Assembly (NCBI GenBank): GCA_947503365.1
Contig: CANNDT010000062.1
Location: 1-26,460, forward strand
Length of the DNA stretch: 26,460 bases
Direction of reading: 5' to 3'
From: CANNDT01 sp945876205
GTDB taxonomy: Bacteria > Acidobacteriota > Vicinamibacteria > Vicinamibacterales > UBA2999
Made by a program: the position numbers and the translations under genes. Position 1 is the first letter of the stretch. Every line of letters begins with the position of its first letter. Positions 8,196-15,285 of the stretch are shown piece after piece. The notes under the pieces are model-generated. The model was not told where the DNA came from. It saw only the letters and a list, made by a program, of their open reading frames with translations, and made no database searches.

Positions 8196-8639
8196 TTAGA
8201 CGGCCGATGCTTCGACGCTCACGGTCACGTTGCCGCGAATCGCATTCGAGATCGGGCAGCCCTTCTCGGCGCCGATGGCGAGCTCGGTGAGCTTGGCCTT
8301 GTCGATCCCTTCGAGACCCTCGACCGTGGCCTTGAGGTGTGACGAGACGACCTTCAGGCCGGCGTCGCTCTTGTCGGCGGTGACGGTGGCCGTGACGCGC
8401 ACCTTGCGCGTCTTGCCGCCCTGCTTGCCGATGGTGTTGGTGAGCACCATCGCGAAGCAGATGGCGTGCGAGGCCGCGAGCAATTCCTCGGGCGTGGTCT
8501 TGTCATCGCCCTCTGGGCTGATGCGGCTGGGAAAGGTCACCGGGACGCTGAACGCGCCGGTGCCCGCCTTGGCGGTGCCGTTACCATCCATGAGTCCGCC
8601 ATTCCACTCCACGTCCGCGTGCCGCACAAAAGCTGCCAT
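8196..8639 (-). CDS. osmC: OsmC/Ohr family peroxidase
   Basis: This 147-residue protein matches the OsmC subfamily in length and motifs. It has the two redox cysteines C61 (in SHAICFAMVL) and C128 (in KGCPISNAI), with E52 in PEELLAASHA and R39 near the active site. OsmC enzymes reduce organic hydroperoxides in the cytoplasm as dimers, using lipoyl or thiol reductants. GGAGG stands 5 nt before the ATG. It is first in a probable three-gene run with the M13 peptidase and the cytochrome/Vgb protein. Being next to bacterioferritin's neighbourhood hints at oxidative or iron stress, but that is inference. Confidence 0.93.
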   Translation of the reverse strand: MAAFVRHADVEWNGGLMDGNGTAKAGTGAFSVPVTFPSRISPEGDDKTTPEELLAASHAICFAMVLTNTIGKQGGKTRKVRVTATVTADKSDAGLKVVSSHLKATVEGLEGIDKAKLTELAIGAEKGCPISNAIRGNVTVSVEASAV

Positions 8640-8663
8640 CGAATCCTCCAGAACATAGGTAGA

Positions 8664-8695
8664 CAGAGGCCTGTGGGCCTCCGCATGAGCCTCTG
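8664..8695. promoter_or_regulatory. Overlapping inverted repeats upstream of osmC
   Basis: GAGGCC (8666-8671) can pair with GGCCTC (8676-8681) across a 4-nt loop. An overlapping CAGAGGC (8664-8670) can pair with GCCTCTG (8689-8695). The two pairings exclude each other. They lie 25 to 56 nt upstream of the osmC start, in its likely leader or promoter. This could be an operator or an RNA switch, or chance in GC-rich DNA. Confidence 0.3.
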
Positions 8696-8737
8696 ATGAT
8701 AATGCTTCAGGACTAGCGATTGCAGAATAGAAGCGGC

Positions 8738-8990
8738 GTGAGTGATGTCAACCTCGAGGTGGCTGGTGTGCTGCTCGACATGGCGGCACTTGCCGGCGAC
8801 AGCCAGCGTGGATGGGGCTACAAACGCGCCGCGAAAGCGGTGCTGCGGCTCGATCGGCACATCACGCCGCTCATCCACGCCAATCGACGCGCTGAATGCG
8901 GGGTACAAGGGACGGTTTCGGATGTTCAAGGGGATCGAAGCCAATACCTCAAGTGGGCTCGGGGCCCTGGGAACGCTGATCACTGATCCC
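8738..8990 (+). pseudogene. Probable PolX/PHP-domain protein remnant
   Basis: From a GTG at 8738 one frame reads like the N-terminal helical domain of PolX-type proteins (NLEVAGVLLDMAALA, GYKRAAKAVLRLD). Near 8885 similarity jumps to another frame that reads IDALNAGYKGRFRMFKGIEA, resembling the PHP segment 'EIDALN...KGIEA' of PolX. The part between, several hundred residues in intact relatives, is missing, and the frame changes at the junction. After GIEA the sequence is no longer recognisable. This looks like a deletion plus frameshift remnant. The family call rests on motif memory and needs a search. Confidence 0.45.
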
Positions 8991-8997
8991 GGACGAT

Positions 8998-9090
8998 AAC
9001 CACGAAGGTCACGAAGATCACGAAGGCCTCGAATCAAGAACCGTACAAAACGGGTTCGTGTTCTTCGTGCCCTTCGTGTGCTTCGTGGTT
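8998..9090. repeat. Hairpin repeat, 9-nt CACGAAGNN type, copy 2
   Basis: The left arm is AACCACGAAGGT, CACGAAGAT, CACGAAGG (from 8998). The right arm consists of TTCGTG units ending in CTTCGTGGTT at 9090, and an irregular loop of about 30 nt lies between. It overlaps the stop codon of the last gene of the liu operon (9089-9091), so it occupies the terminator position of that operon. Confidence 0.8.
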
Positions 9091-9343
9091 AAGGTTCTTG
9101 TTTCTTGTGCTCAGCGTTGCGAAACGCAAGGCTTCGGGCGGGTTGCTGCCAGGCGGTACGGAGTGCCTTCGCGAGATCGGGGTTGGTGCGGGAGATGAAC
9201 TCGGCGAGGGCTGAGAACTTCTGCTCGATCCTCGCGATGCGGGCTTCGTAGCGTTCCAGCTCTCCCCGGTGCTGCATGTCGCGTCGCAGCAGGCCGACTT
9301 TTTCGATCAGCTCGGTGAGGAGCGTGGCGACCTCAGGCTCCAT
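9089..9343 (-). CDS. Small coiled-coil protein, unknown
   Basis: Read from the ATG at 9343 this gives 84 residues, mostly charged helix with coiled-coil spacing (LLTELIEKVGLLRRDMQ, YEARIARIEQKFSALAEF). There is no signal peptide or membrane segment, so it should be cytoplasmic. The ATG overlaps the end of the upstream gene by 11 bp, which points to translational coupling and supports this start over the longer frame that opens at 9457. I do not recognise a family. It is the last gene of the liu-containing operon. Confidence 0.6.
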   Translation of the reverse strand: MEPEVATLLTELIEKVGLLRRDMQHRGELERYEARIARIEQKFSALAEFISRTNPDLAKALRTAWQQPARSLAFRNAEHKKQEP

Positions 9344-9749
9344 GGGCGTCGCGCGTGAACGTGAGGTAGAGCGGTCCGGCTCCGATAAACCCCATGAAGA
9401 AGGCGAGCATCGAATAGGTACCCCAGCCCGCGCGGTTCTCGGCGGTGAAGCTCGCATGCTCGCCGACGTTGAGCGTGAAGTCGATCGTCTTGGAGAACAG
9501 CGTGTTGTGCGCCTTCAATCGATGCGTGCCGGGCGGAATCTCCCGGGTGATCGCGTCGCCGTGATAGAGGATCGCCAGGTGCTCCCCGTCGAGCAGCAGG
9601 ATGACCTCGCGGTAGCCGACGTCCTCCTTGGACTGTCGCCTGATCGTGATCGAGGCCTTCCACGCCGTCTGGAGGCCGGTGATGATCTCGTCGAGATCGC
9701 CCGGCGTCGGCTCAGGGACGACGGTCGTCGTGGTGGTGGTGACTTTCAT
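9333..9749 (-). CDS. Membrane-anchored beta-domain protein, unknown
   Basis: This 138-residue protein begins with a Thr-run (MKVTTTTTTVVPEPTP). The middle looks like a small beta-sandwich of PEGA-like character (VILLLDGEHLAIL, EIPPGTHRLKAHN, NVGEHASF). A C-terminal hydrophobic segment (YSMLAFFMGFIGAGPLYLTF) is a likely membrane anchor. The ATG overlaps the HMG-CoA lyase stop as ATGA (9746-9749), so it is translationally coupled to the liu operon. The function is unknown, and no link to leucine breakdown is visible other than position. Confidence 0.65.
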   Translation of the reverse strand: MKVTTTTTTVVPEPTPGDLDEIITGLQTAWKASITIRRQSKEDVGYREVILLLDGEHLAILYHGDAITREIPPGTHRLKAHNTLFSKTIDFTLNVGEHASFTAENRAGWGTYSMLAFFMGFIGAGPLYLTFTRDAHGA

Positions 9750-10633
9750 GCGGACGCTCGATACATACGCGAGGGTAGAGGGTGTCCGACCAGCGGCTCA
9801 ATCGCGCGCGACGCCTCTATGATGCCATCGAGCCGGATGCCGGTGGCAACGCCAAGCCCATCGAGCATGTAGACCAGATCTTCGGTGGCGAGGTTTCCGG
9901 TCGCGCCCGGCGCGTATGGGCAGCCGCCGAGCCCGCCCGCGGAGGCGTCGAAGGTGGCGACGCCGGCTTCGAGCGCGGCGTAGACGTTGACCAGCGCCGT
10001 GCCACGCGTGTCGTGAAAATGCAGCGCGATGTTCTCCAGCGGCACGCGCGCGCCGAGCTCGTGAAGCAGTTCGGTGACCTGGCGGGGATGCGCGATGCCA
10101 ATCGTGTCGCTAATCGAGATTTCATACGCCCCGAAGTCGAGCAGCTTGGTCGTCAACTCGATCACGCGTGCGGGTGACACGTCGCCTTCGAACGGACATC
10201 CGAAGCTGGTCGAGAGGTAGGCCCGGACCGGAATGCCGAGACTGAGCGACTCGGTGCACACTTCCTCGGCGGCGGCCATCGCCTCGTCAACGGATTGATT
10301 GAGGTTGCGCTGGCTGAACGTCTCCGACGCGGAAGGGAAGACCGCGATCTCGTCGATGGCTGCGTCACGAGCGCGGGTCAGTCCCGTGAGATTCGGGACG
10401 AGTGCTGAATAGCGGACGCCGGGGCGCCGCTCGATGCCCGCGCAGACCTCGGCGGCGTCGGCCATCTGCGGCACCCACCGGGGACTCACGAACGCGGTGA
10501 CCTCGATGCGCGTGTGACCGGCAGCGGCGAGGCGGTTCACGAACGCGATCTTGTCAGCGACGGGCACGCGCGCCGCTTCGTTCTGCAGGCCGTCCCGCGG
10601 ACCTACTTCTACGATCTGCACCTTGTCGTTCAC
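9746..10633 (-). CDS. liuE: Hydroxymethylglutaryl-CoA lyase
   Basis: The 295-residue TIM-barrel enzyme splits HMG-CoA into acetyl-CoA and acetoacetate, the last step of leucine breakdown. Diagnostic motifs are EVGPRDGLQNE (R13, D14 by the start chosen), SASETFSQRNLN, the metal-binding HFHDTRG, and GGLGGCPYAPGATGN with the catalytic-loop cysteine. A GTG start at 10633 overlaps the carrier-protein stop as GTGA, which fixes the start. Longer in-frame extensions upstream lie inside the carrier gene and are unlikely. The enzyme is cytoplasmic. Confidence 0.94.
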   Translation of the reverse strand: MNDKVQIVEVGPRDGLQNEAARVPVADKIAFVNRLAAAGHTRIEVTAFVSPRWVPQMADAAEVCAGIERRPGVRYSALVPNLTGLTRARDAAIDEIAVFPSASETFSQRNLNQSVDEAMAAAEEVCTESLSLGIPVRAYLSTSFGCPFEGDVSPARVIELTTKLLDFGAYEISISDTIGIAHPRQVTELLHELGARVPLENIALHFHDTRGTALVNVYAALEAGVATFDASAGGLGGCPYAPGATGNLATEDLVYMLDGLGVATGIRLDGIIEASRAIEPLVGHPLPSRMYRASA

Positions 10634-11043
10634 GCTTCTCTCTTCTCGCCGCCCGGTTCGTGCTCGAGTTCGACGAGCGGTGTGCCTGGTTGCACCAATT
10701 CTCCGACCTGACACGCAATGCTCTTGACGCGGCCATCGCGTGGCGCCCTGATCGGCAGCTCCATCTTCATCGCCTCGAGCATGATGAGCACGTCGCCGCG
10801 TGAGACCTGCTGGCCGACCGATACCTTCACTGCCGCGACCTTGGCCGGCATCGGCGACGCGAGCGCAAGCTCGTCGTCTTGCCCCTTCCGCGGCGTGTCG
10901 CCTCGGTTGGTGTTGATGACGTAGACGCGCCCGTTGAGAAACACCCAGCGCGCGTCCGCCGGTCCTGCCGCGTATGCGAGTGACTGCTTCTCGCCGTCAG
11001 CGACGAGATAGCGGCCGTTGCCGAGCGGTGTGACGTCAGCCAC
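10630..11043 (-). CDS. Biotin carboxyl carrier protein of methylcrotonyl-CoA carboxylase
   Basis: The chain has about 137 residues from a GTG at 11043 (GAGG 5 nt upstream). The C-terminal half is a biotinyl/lipoyl domain with LEAMKM, where K93 carries biotin. The N-terminal half (LGNGRYLVADGE, ARWVFLNGRVYVI) looks like the BT linker domain found between the carboxylase and carrier parts of fused MccA/LiuD. The gene starts 8 bp inside the biotin carboxylase (GTGGCTGA overlap). A longer frame from ATG 11145 would overlap by 110 bp and adds only low-complexity proline-rich sequence. Together with the preceding gene it makes up the LiuD alpha subunit in two chains. Confidence 0.85.
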   Translation of the reverse strand: MADVTPLGNGRYLVADGEKQSLAYAAGPADARWVFLNGRVYVINTNRGDTPRKGQDDELALASPMPAKVAAVKVSVGQQVSRGDVLIMLEAMKMELPIRAPRDGRVKSIACQVGELVQPGTPLVELEHEPGGEKREA

Positions 11044-12514
11044 GCCAGCCTCGAAGGGTCGCCCATGGGTCGGGCTGATCGGTGGCTCGTCCCACAGGAG
11101 CGGAGTCAATGGCGGCGACGGCAAGGGCGTCGGGCGGCGGGTCATCAGAGAGGCGCGCGCGCAGGGCGGCGCCTTCCGTGTCGAGGAAGCCGGTATCGAG
11201 GTCGCCGCTGATGAAACGCGGATGCTCGAGCAGCTCGATCAGGAACGGCACGTTCGTGCGGATGCCGAGAATCGGGTAGTCGCGCAGCGCCGCCAGGGCG
11301 CGGTGTCGGGCGGCCTCCCGCGTGTCGCCATGCGCAATCAGCTTGGCGATCATCGGATCGTAGTGGACCGGGATCTCGCCGCCTTCCGTGACACCGGAGT
11401 CGACTCGGATGCCGGGCATTGACGGTTGCCGATAGAGCAGGAGCCGCCCCGCCTGCGGGAGGTGGTCACGAGCCGGATCCTCCGCGTAGATGCGAACCTC
11501 GATCGCGTGCCCTCGCTGGGCCAAGTCGTCCTGCGTCCACGGCAGCGGCTCGCCGCTTGCCACCTGAATCTGCGCGCGCACGAGATCGACAGACGCCACC
11601 TGCTCGGTGACTGGATGCTCGACCTGCAGGCGGGTGTTCATCTCGAGGAAATAGAAGCGCGCGGCATCGCCGGTGCCTTCGAGTAGAAACTCCACGGTGC
11701 CGGCGTTCTGGTATCCGGCCGCCTTCGCCACGGCGACCGCCGCCGCACCCATGCGCTGGCGCAGCGCCGGCGTCACGGCGGTTGAGGGCGTCTCTTCGAC
11801 GACCTTCTGGTGCCGTCGCTGAATCGAACATTCGCGTTCGAAGACATGGACGACGTGGCCATGCGCGTCGGCGATGATCTGAAACTCGACGTGACGCGGC
11901 CGTTCGACCAGCCGCTCGACGTAGAGCGTCCCGTCACCGAAAGACGCCACCGCCTCGCGCCTCGCCTGGGCAATGGACGCCGCGAGCTCCGAGGCGTCAC
12001 GCACCGTCTTCATGCCGATCCCGCCACCGCCTTCCGACGGCTTGATGATGACTGGCAGTCCCACGCGTTGCGCCGCCGCCGCAATCGCCTCGTCACTTTG
12101 ATCCGCTGGAGTGTCACCGGGGACGACGGGCACGCCCGCCTGCCCGGCCAGTTGCCGCGCGGAGATCTTCGATCCCATGCGCTCGATCACGTTGGCGGGC
12201 GGACCGATGAAGACGATGCCCGCATCGGCGCAGGCGGCGGCGAAGACGTGGTGCTCGGAGAGGAAGCCGTAGCCGGGATGCACCGCCTCGGCGCCCATCT
12301 CGCGCGCGGCGGCGAGAATGGCATCGGACGAGAGGTAGCTCTCAGCGGCTGCGGCCGGACCGATGCGCACGGCGCGGTCCGCCAGCGACGTGTGCAACGC
12401 GCCGGCGTCCGCGTCGGAGTAGACGGCGATCGATTCGATGCCCAGCTCGCGGCACGCCCGAATGACCCGCACCGCGATCTCGCCGCGATTGGCGATCAGA
12501 ATGCGACGAAACAT
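11036..12514 (-). CDS. Biotin carboxylase subunit of methylcrotonyl-CoA carboxylase
   Basis: This is a 492-residue ATP-grasp biotin carboxylase, which makes carboxybiotin from bicarbonate and ATP. It opens with RRILIANRGEIAVRVIRACR and AVYSDADAGALH. It has the YGFLSE motif, the glycine-rich lid EGGGGIGMK, HVEFQIIAD, the ERECSIQRRHQKVVEE segment and the metal-binding EMNTRLQVEHPVTE. It stops after DPWATLRGWRG, the point where fused MccA/LiuD proteins run on into the BT and biotin domains. The start is 13 nt after the liuC stop with only a weak GAGACGAG upstream. Assignment to methylcrotonyl-CoA rather than acetyl- or propionyl-CoA rests on its operon. Confidence 0.9.
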   Translation of the reverse strand: MFRRILIANRGEIAVRVIRACRELGIESIAVYSDADAGALHTSLADRAVRIGPAAAAESYLSSDAILAAAREMGAEAVHPGYGFLSEHHVFAAACADAGIVFIGPPANVIERMGSKISARQLAGQAGVPVVPGDTPADQSDEAIAAAAQRVGLPVIIKPSEGGGGIGMKTVRDASELAASIAQARREAVASFGDGTLYVERLVERPRHVEFQIIADAHGHVVHVFERECSIQRRHQKVVEETPSTAVTPALRQRMGAAAVAVAKAAGYQNAGTVEFLLEGTGDAARFYFLEMNTRLQVEHPVTEQVASVDLVRAQIQVASGEPLPWTQDDLAQRGHAIEVRIYAEDPARDHLPQAGRLLLYRQPSMPGIRVDSGVTEGGEIPVHYDPMIAKLIAHGDTREAARHRALAALRDYPILGIRTNVPFLIELLEHPRFISGDLDTGFLDTEGAALRARLSDDPPPDALAVAAIDSAPVGRATDQPDPWATLRGWRG

Positions 12515-12527
12515 TCTGTGGCTCGTC

Positions 12528-13316
12528 TCATTGGCTGACGTTCCACGTCGCCTTCCGTTTCTCGAGAAACGCCTTCAGGCCTTCCTGGCCTTCGGCCGAG
12601 GCCCGGCGCGCGGCGATGGTGTCGGCGGTAATCCCCAGGGTGTCCTGCGCGGGGCGGCCCCACACCTTCCTGATGAGCTCTTTCGAGGTGGCGATCGCGT
12701 CCGGCGCGGCGCTCAATATTTCCCGCACGTATTCCGCGACGCGTGCACCGAGGTCGGCGATCGGCACCACGGCGTGCACGAGGCCGATCTCTCGCGCCCG
12801 CGCCGCGTCAAAGCGCATCCCTGTCAGGAACAGCTCTCGTGCCGCCGAGACCCCGATCTTCGTGAGCACGTATGGCGAGATCACCGATGGCACGATGCCC
12901 AGCTTCACCTCAGTGAACCCGAAGACAGCCTGGTCGTCGGCGACGACGATGTCGCACACGGCCGCGAGTCCAGCGCCGCCGCCGAGCGCAGCGCCATGAA
13001 TGCGTCCGATGAGCGGCACCGGCAGCCGGTCGAGCGTGTAGAACAGGTGGGCCATCGCCGTGGCGTCGCGCACGTTCTCTTCGTGCGAGTAGGCCGCCAT
13101 CTTCGCCATCCACGCAAGATCGGCTCCGGCGCAGAACACCTTGCCCGCGCCGTCCAGCACGACCGCTCGCACCTCTTCGTCCACGGTGATGGCCTCGGCC
13201 CAGTGCGTCAACTCGTGTCCGAGGTATTCGTTGAACGCGTTGCGGACGTCGGGACGATTGAGCGTGAGGTGCTCGACCGTCCCGTCGCGTCGCGTGGTGA
13301 GGAAGTCGTATTTCAT
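12528..13316 (-). CDS. liuC: Methylglutaconyl-CoA hydratase (crotonase family)
   Basis: This 262-residue crotonase has the oxyanion-hole segments FCAGADLAWM (about residues 62-71) and IHGAALGGGAGL. CAGADLAWM, and position in a liu operon, favour methylglutaconyl-CoA hydratase, which hydrates 3-methylglutaconyl-CoA to HMG-CoA. Another short-chain enoyl-CoA hydratase remains possible. No Shine-Dalgarno is visible before the ATG. The leader instead begins within a few bases with the CACGAAG repeat array, so translation may rely on coupling or a leader of unusual type. Confidence 0.88.
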   Translation of the reverse strand: MKYDFLTTRRDGTVEHLTLNRPDVRNAFNEYLGHELTHWAEAITVDEEVRAVVLDGAGKVFCAGADLAWMAKMAAYSHEENVRDATAMAHLFYTLDRLPVPLIGRIHGAALGGGAGLAAVCDIVVADDQAVFGFTEVKLGIVPSVISPYVLTKIGVSAARELFLTGMRFDAARAREIGLVHAVVPIADLGARVAEYVREILSAAPDAIATSKELIRKVWGRPAQDTLGITADTIAARRASAEGQEGLKAFLEKRKATWNVSQ

Positions 13317-13320
13317 AAGA

Positions 13321-13521
13321 TCACGAAATCAACCACGAAGGTCGCGAAGACGATATCGCCACGAAGGTCACGAAGACGCTAGCCACGAAGATCACGAAAT
13401 GGTTAGCCACGAAGGTCACGAAAACGTTAGCCACGAAGGTCACGAAGAACACGAAGTTTCTTGGGATCGTACCTTCGTGAGCTTCGTGTTCTTCGTGGCG
13501 TCATCGTTGTGCCTTCGTGGT
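13321..13521. repeat. Tandem 24-26-bp array with hairpin arms, 9-nt CACGAAGNN type, copy 3
   Basis: Five head-to-tail units begin with CCACGAAG at 13333, 13359, 13383, 13407 and 13431. The middle three have an exact 24-bp spacing. The last unit continues as a left arm, and right arms of TTCGTG units follow at about 13472-13500 and 13510-13521, next to the liuB stop. The array fills the 205-bp gap between liuB and liuC inside the operon. It is not a CRISPR array: the units have no unique spacers. Confidence 0.9.
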
Positions 13522-15129
13522 TCACATCCGGAATACCCCAAACTTCGGCGGCGGAATCGGTGCGTTGAGCGCCGCCGACAGGCCGAGGGCGAGCGCGTGG
13601 CGCGTCTGCGCGGGATCGATGATGCCGTCGTCCCACAGCCGCGCGGTCGAATAGTAGGGAGATCCCTCGAGCTCGTACTTGTCGAGGATCGGCTGCTTCA
13701 TCGCCTGCTCGTCCTCTGGCGTGAGGTCCTGTTTATCGCGCACCAGTTGATCGCGCTTCACGGTCGCGAGGACGCTGGCGGCCTGCTCGCCGCCCATCAC
13801 CGAGATGCGAGCGTTGGGCCACATCCAGAGCAGCCGGGGTTCGTAGGCACGGCCGCACATCCCGTAGTTGCCGGCCCCGAACGACCCGCCGATGATGACG
13901 GTGAACTTCGGCACCACCGAGTTGGCCACCGCGTGCACCATCTTCGCGCCGTCCTTGGCGATGCCGCCGCGCTCGTACTGCCGGCCGACCATGAAGCCGG
14001 TGATGTTCTGCAGGAAGATGAGCGGGATGCCGCGCTGGTTGCAGAGCTCGATGAAGTGCGTCGCCTTGAGCGCCGATTCCGAGAACAGCACGCCGTTATT
14101 CGCGATGATGCCGACCAGGAATCCGTGCAGCCGCGCGAAGCCGGTGATGACCGTCGGCGCGTAGCGCGCCTTGAACTCATCGAAGCGCGAGCCGTCGACG
14201 ATGCGCGCAATCACCTCGTGGACGTCGTACGGCTTGCGCACATCGGCGCTGACGATGCCGTAGAGCTCGGCGGGGTCGTATGCCGGGTCTTCCGGCGTCG
14301 TCACGTCGAGCGTCGGCTCCTTCCGCGTATTCAACGTCGAGACGATCGTCCGCGCGAGGTGCAGCGCATGCTCGTCGTCTTCCGCGAGGTAATCCGCGAC
14401 GCCGGAGAGCCGCGTGTGCACATCGGCGCCGCCAAGCTCCTCGGCGGTGACCTCCTCGCCGGTGGCCGCCTTCACGAGCGGCGGGCCGGCGAGAAAGATC
14501 GTCCCCGTGCCCTTGACGATGATCGTCTCGTCGGACATGGCCGGTACGTAGGCGCCGCCCGCCGTGCACGAGCCCATGACGACCGCGATCTGCGCGATGC
14601 GCTCGGCCGACATGCGCGCCTGGTTGAAGAAGATGCGGCCGAAATGTTCCTTGTCGGGAAACACCTCCGCCTGCAGCGGCAGGAACGCGCCACCCGAATC
14701 AACCAGGTAGACGCAGGGGAGGCGGTTGTCGAGCGCCACCTGCTGCGCCCGCAGGTGCTTTTTCACGGTGATCGGGTAATACGTGCCGCCTTTCACCGTC
14801 GCATCGTTGGCGACGATGACCACCTCGCGACCCGACACGCGGCCAATGCCCGTGACGATACCGGCGCCCGGCGCTTCGCTGTCGTACATCTCCCAAGCAG
14901 CCAGCGGCGACAGTTCGAGGAAGGGAGAGCCGGGATCCAGGAGCTTCTCGATCCGCTCGCGGACAGGGAGCTTGCCCTGTTCCCGGTGTCGCTGCAGATA
15001 TTTCGGCCCGCCGCCTTGCTGGACGGCCGTGATCCGCTGACGGAGCTGCTCGACGAGCTGCGTCATCCGGAGGACGTTCTCGGTGAATTCGGGGCTATCG
15101 GTTTGGATTCGCGAGGGGATTAAATCCAT
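13522..15129 (-). CDS. liuB: Methylcrotonyl-CoA carboxylase beta (carboxyltransferase) subunit
   Basis: This 535-residue carboxyltransferase moves CO2 from biotin to 3-methylcrotonyl-CoA. It has both crotonase-fold halves. GGAFLPLQAEVFPDKEHFG and the GGSFGAGNYGMCGRAYEP block, followed by MWPNARISVMGGEQAA, are typical of MCC beta rather than PCC or AccA/D. The start at 15129 (MDLIPSRI) matches the usual beginning of the family. The frame is open back to 15195, but a perfect TATAAT lies inside that extension (15151-15156), which favours the shorter form. It is first in the liu operon. Confidence 0.93.
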   Translation of the reverse strand: MDLIPSRIQTDSPEFTENVLRMTQLVEQLRQRITAVQQGGGPKYLQRHREQGKLPVRERIEKLLDPGSPFLELSPLAAWEMYDSEAPGAGIVTGIGRVSGREVVIVANDATVKGGTYYPITVKKHLRAQQVALDNRLPCVYLVDSGGAFLPLQAEVFPDKEHFGRIFFNQARMSAERIAQIAVVMGSCTAGGAYVPAMSDETIIVKGTGTIFLAGPPLVKAATGEEVTAEELGGADVHTRLSGVADYLAEDDEHALHLARTIVSTLNTRKEPTLDVTTPEDPAYDPAELYGIVSADVRKPYDVHEVIARIVDGSRFDEFKARYAPTVITGFARLHGFLVGIIANNGVLFSESALKATHFIELCNQRGIPLIFLQNITGFMVGRQYERGGIAKDGAKMVHAVANSVVPKFTVIIGGSFGAGNYGMCGRAYEPRLLWMWPNARISVMGGEQAASVLATVKRDQLVRDKQDLTPEDEQAMKQPILDKYELEGSPYYSTARLWDDGIIDPAQTRHALALGLSAALNAPIPPPKFGVFRM

Positions 15130-15150
15130 GAACGGCCCGACATGGCCGAG

Positions 15151-15156
15151 ATTATA
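15151..15156 (-). promoter_or_regulatory. Candidate -10 box of the liu operon
   Basis: On the minus strand this reads TATAAT exactly. Transcription would start near 15144, about 15 nt before the liuB ATG at 15129. No good -35 box is found at 16-18 nt, so an activator may be needed. The surrounding 15171-15220 is the most AT-rich stretch of the intergenic region. Confidence 0.35.
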
Positions 15157-15236
15157 GGGCAGGCCGGTCCAGACATTCTTAAAGTATGAAAACAATTCAC
15201 GGTGTTCTAATATTCATCGGGTTGAGCTAGCCTGTA

Positions 15237-15264
15237 TTGAATACCAACGTTCCTGTGCTAGGAT
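15237..15264 (+). promoter_or_regulatory. Candidate sigma-70 promoter of the sigma-54 activator gene
   Basis: TTGAAT (15237-15242) and TAGGAT (15259-15264) are separated by 16 nt, each matching 4 of 6 consensus bases. The start would fall near 15271, about 15 nt before the ATG at 15286. This is a weak call based on spacing alone. Confidence 0.25.
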
Positions 15265-15285
15265 TTTCCTTCTTCAGACCGGACC

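Noticed and set aside
10630..11145. Longer biotin-carrier start at ATG 11145
   Set aside because: It would overlap the carboxylase by 110 bp with proline-rich filler. The GTG at 11043 has a GAGG at good spacing and lies next to the carboxylase stop.
13333..13456. Possible CRISPR array
   Set aside because: Units of 24-26 bp are almost wholly repeat, with no 30-nt unique spacers and no cas genes nearby.
13141..15123. A 660-codon plus-strand open frame across liuC-liuB
   Set aside because: It is antisense to liuB, runs through the CACGAAG array, and has low-complexity Arg/His/Asp composition.
13522..15195. Longer liuB start at 15195
   Set aside because: The extra 22 residues are not family-like, and a consensus TATAAT lies within them.
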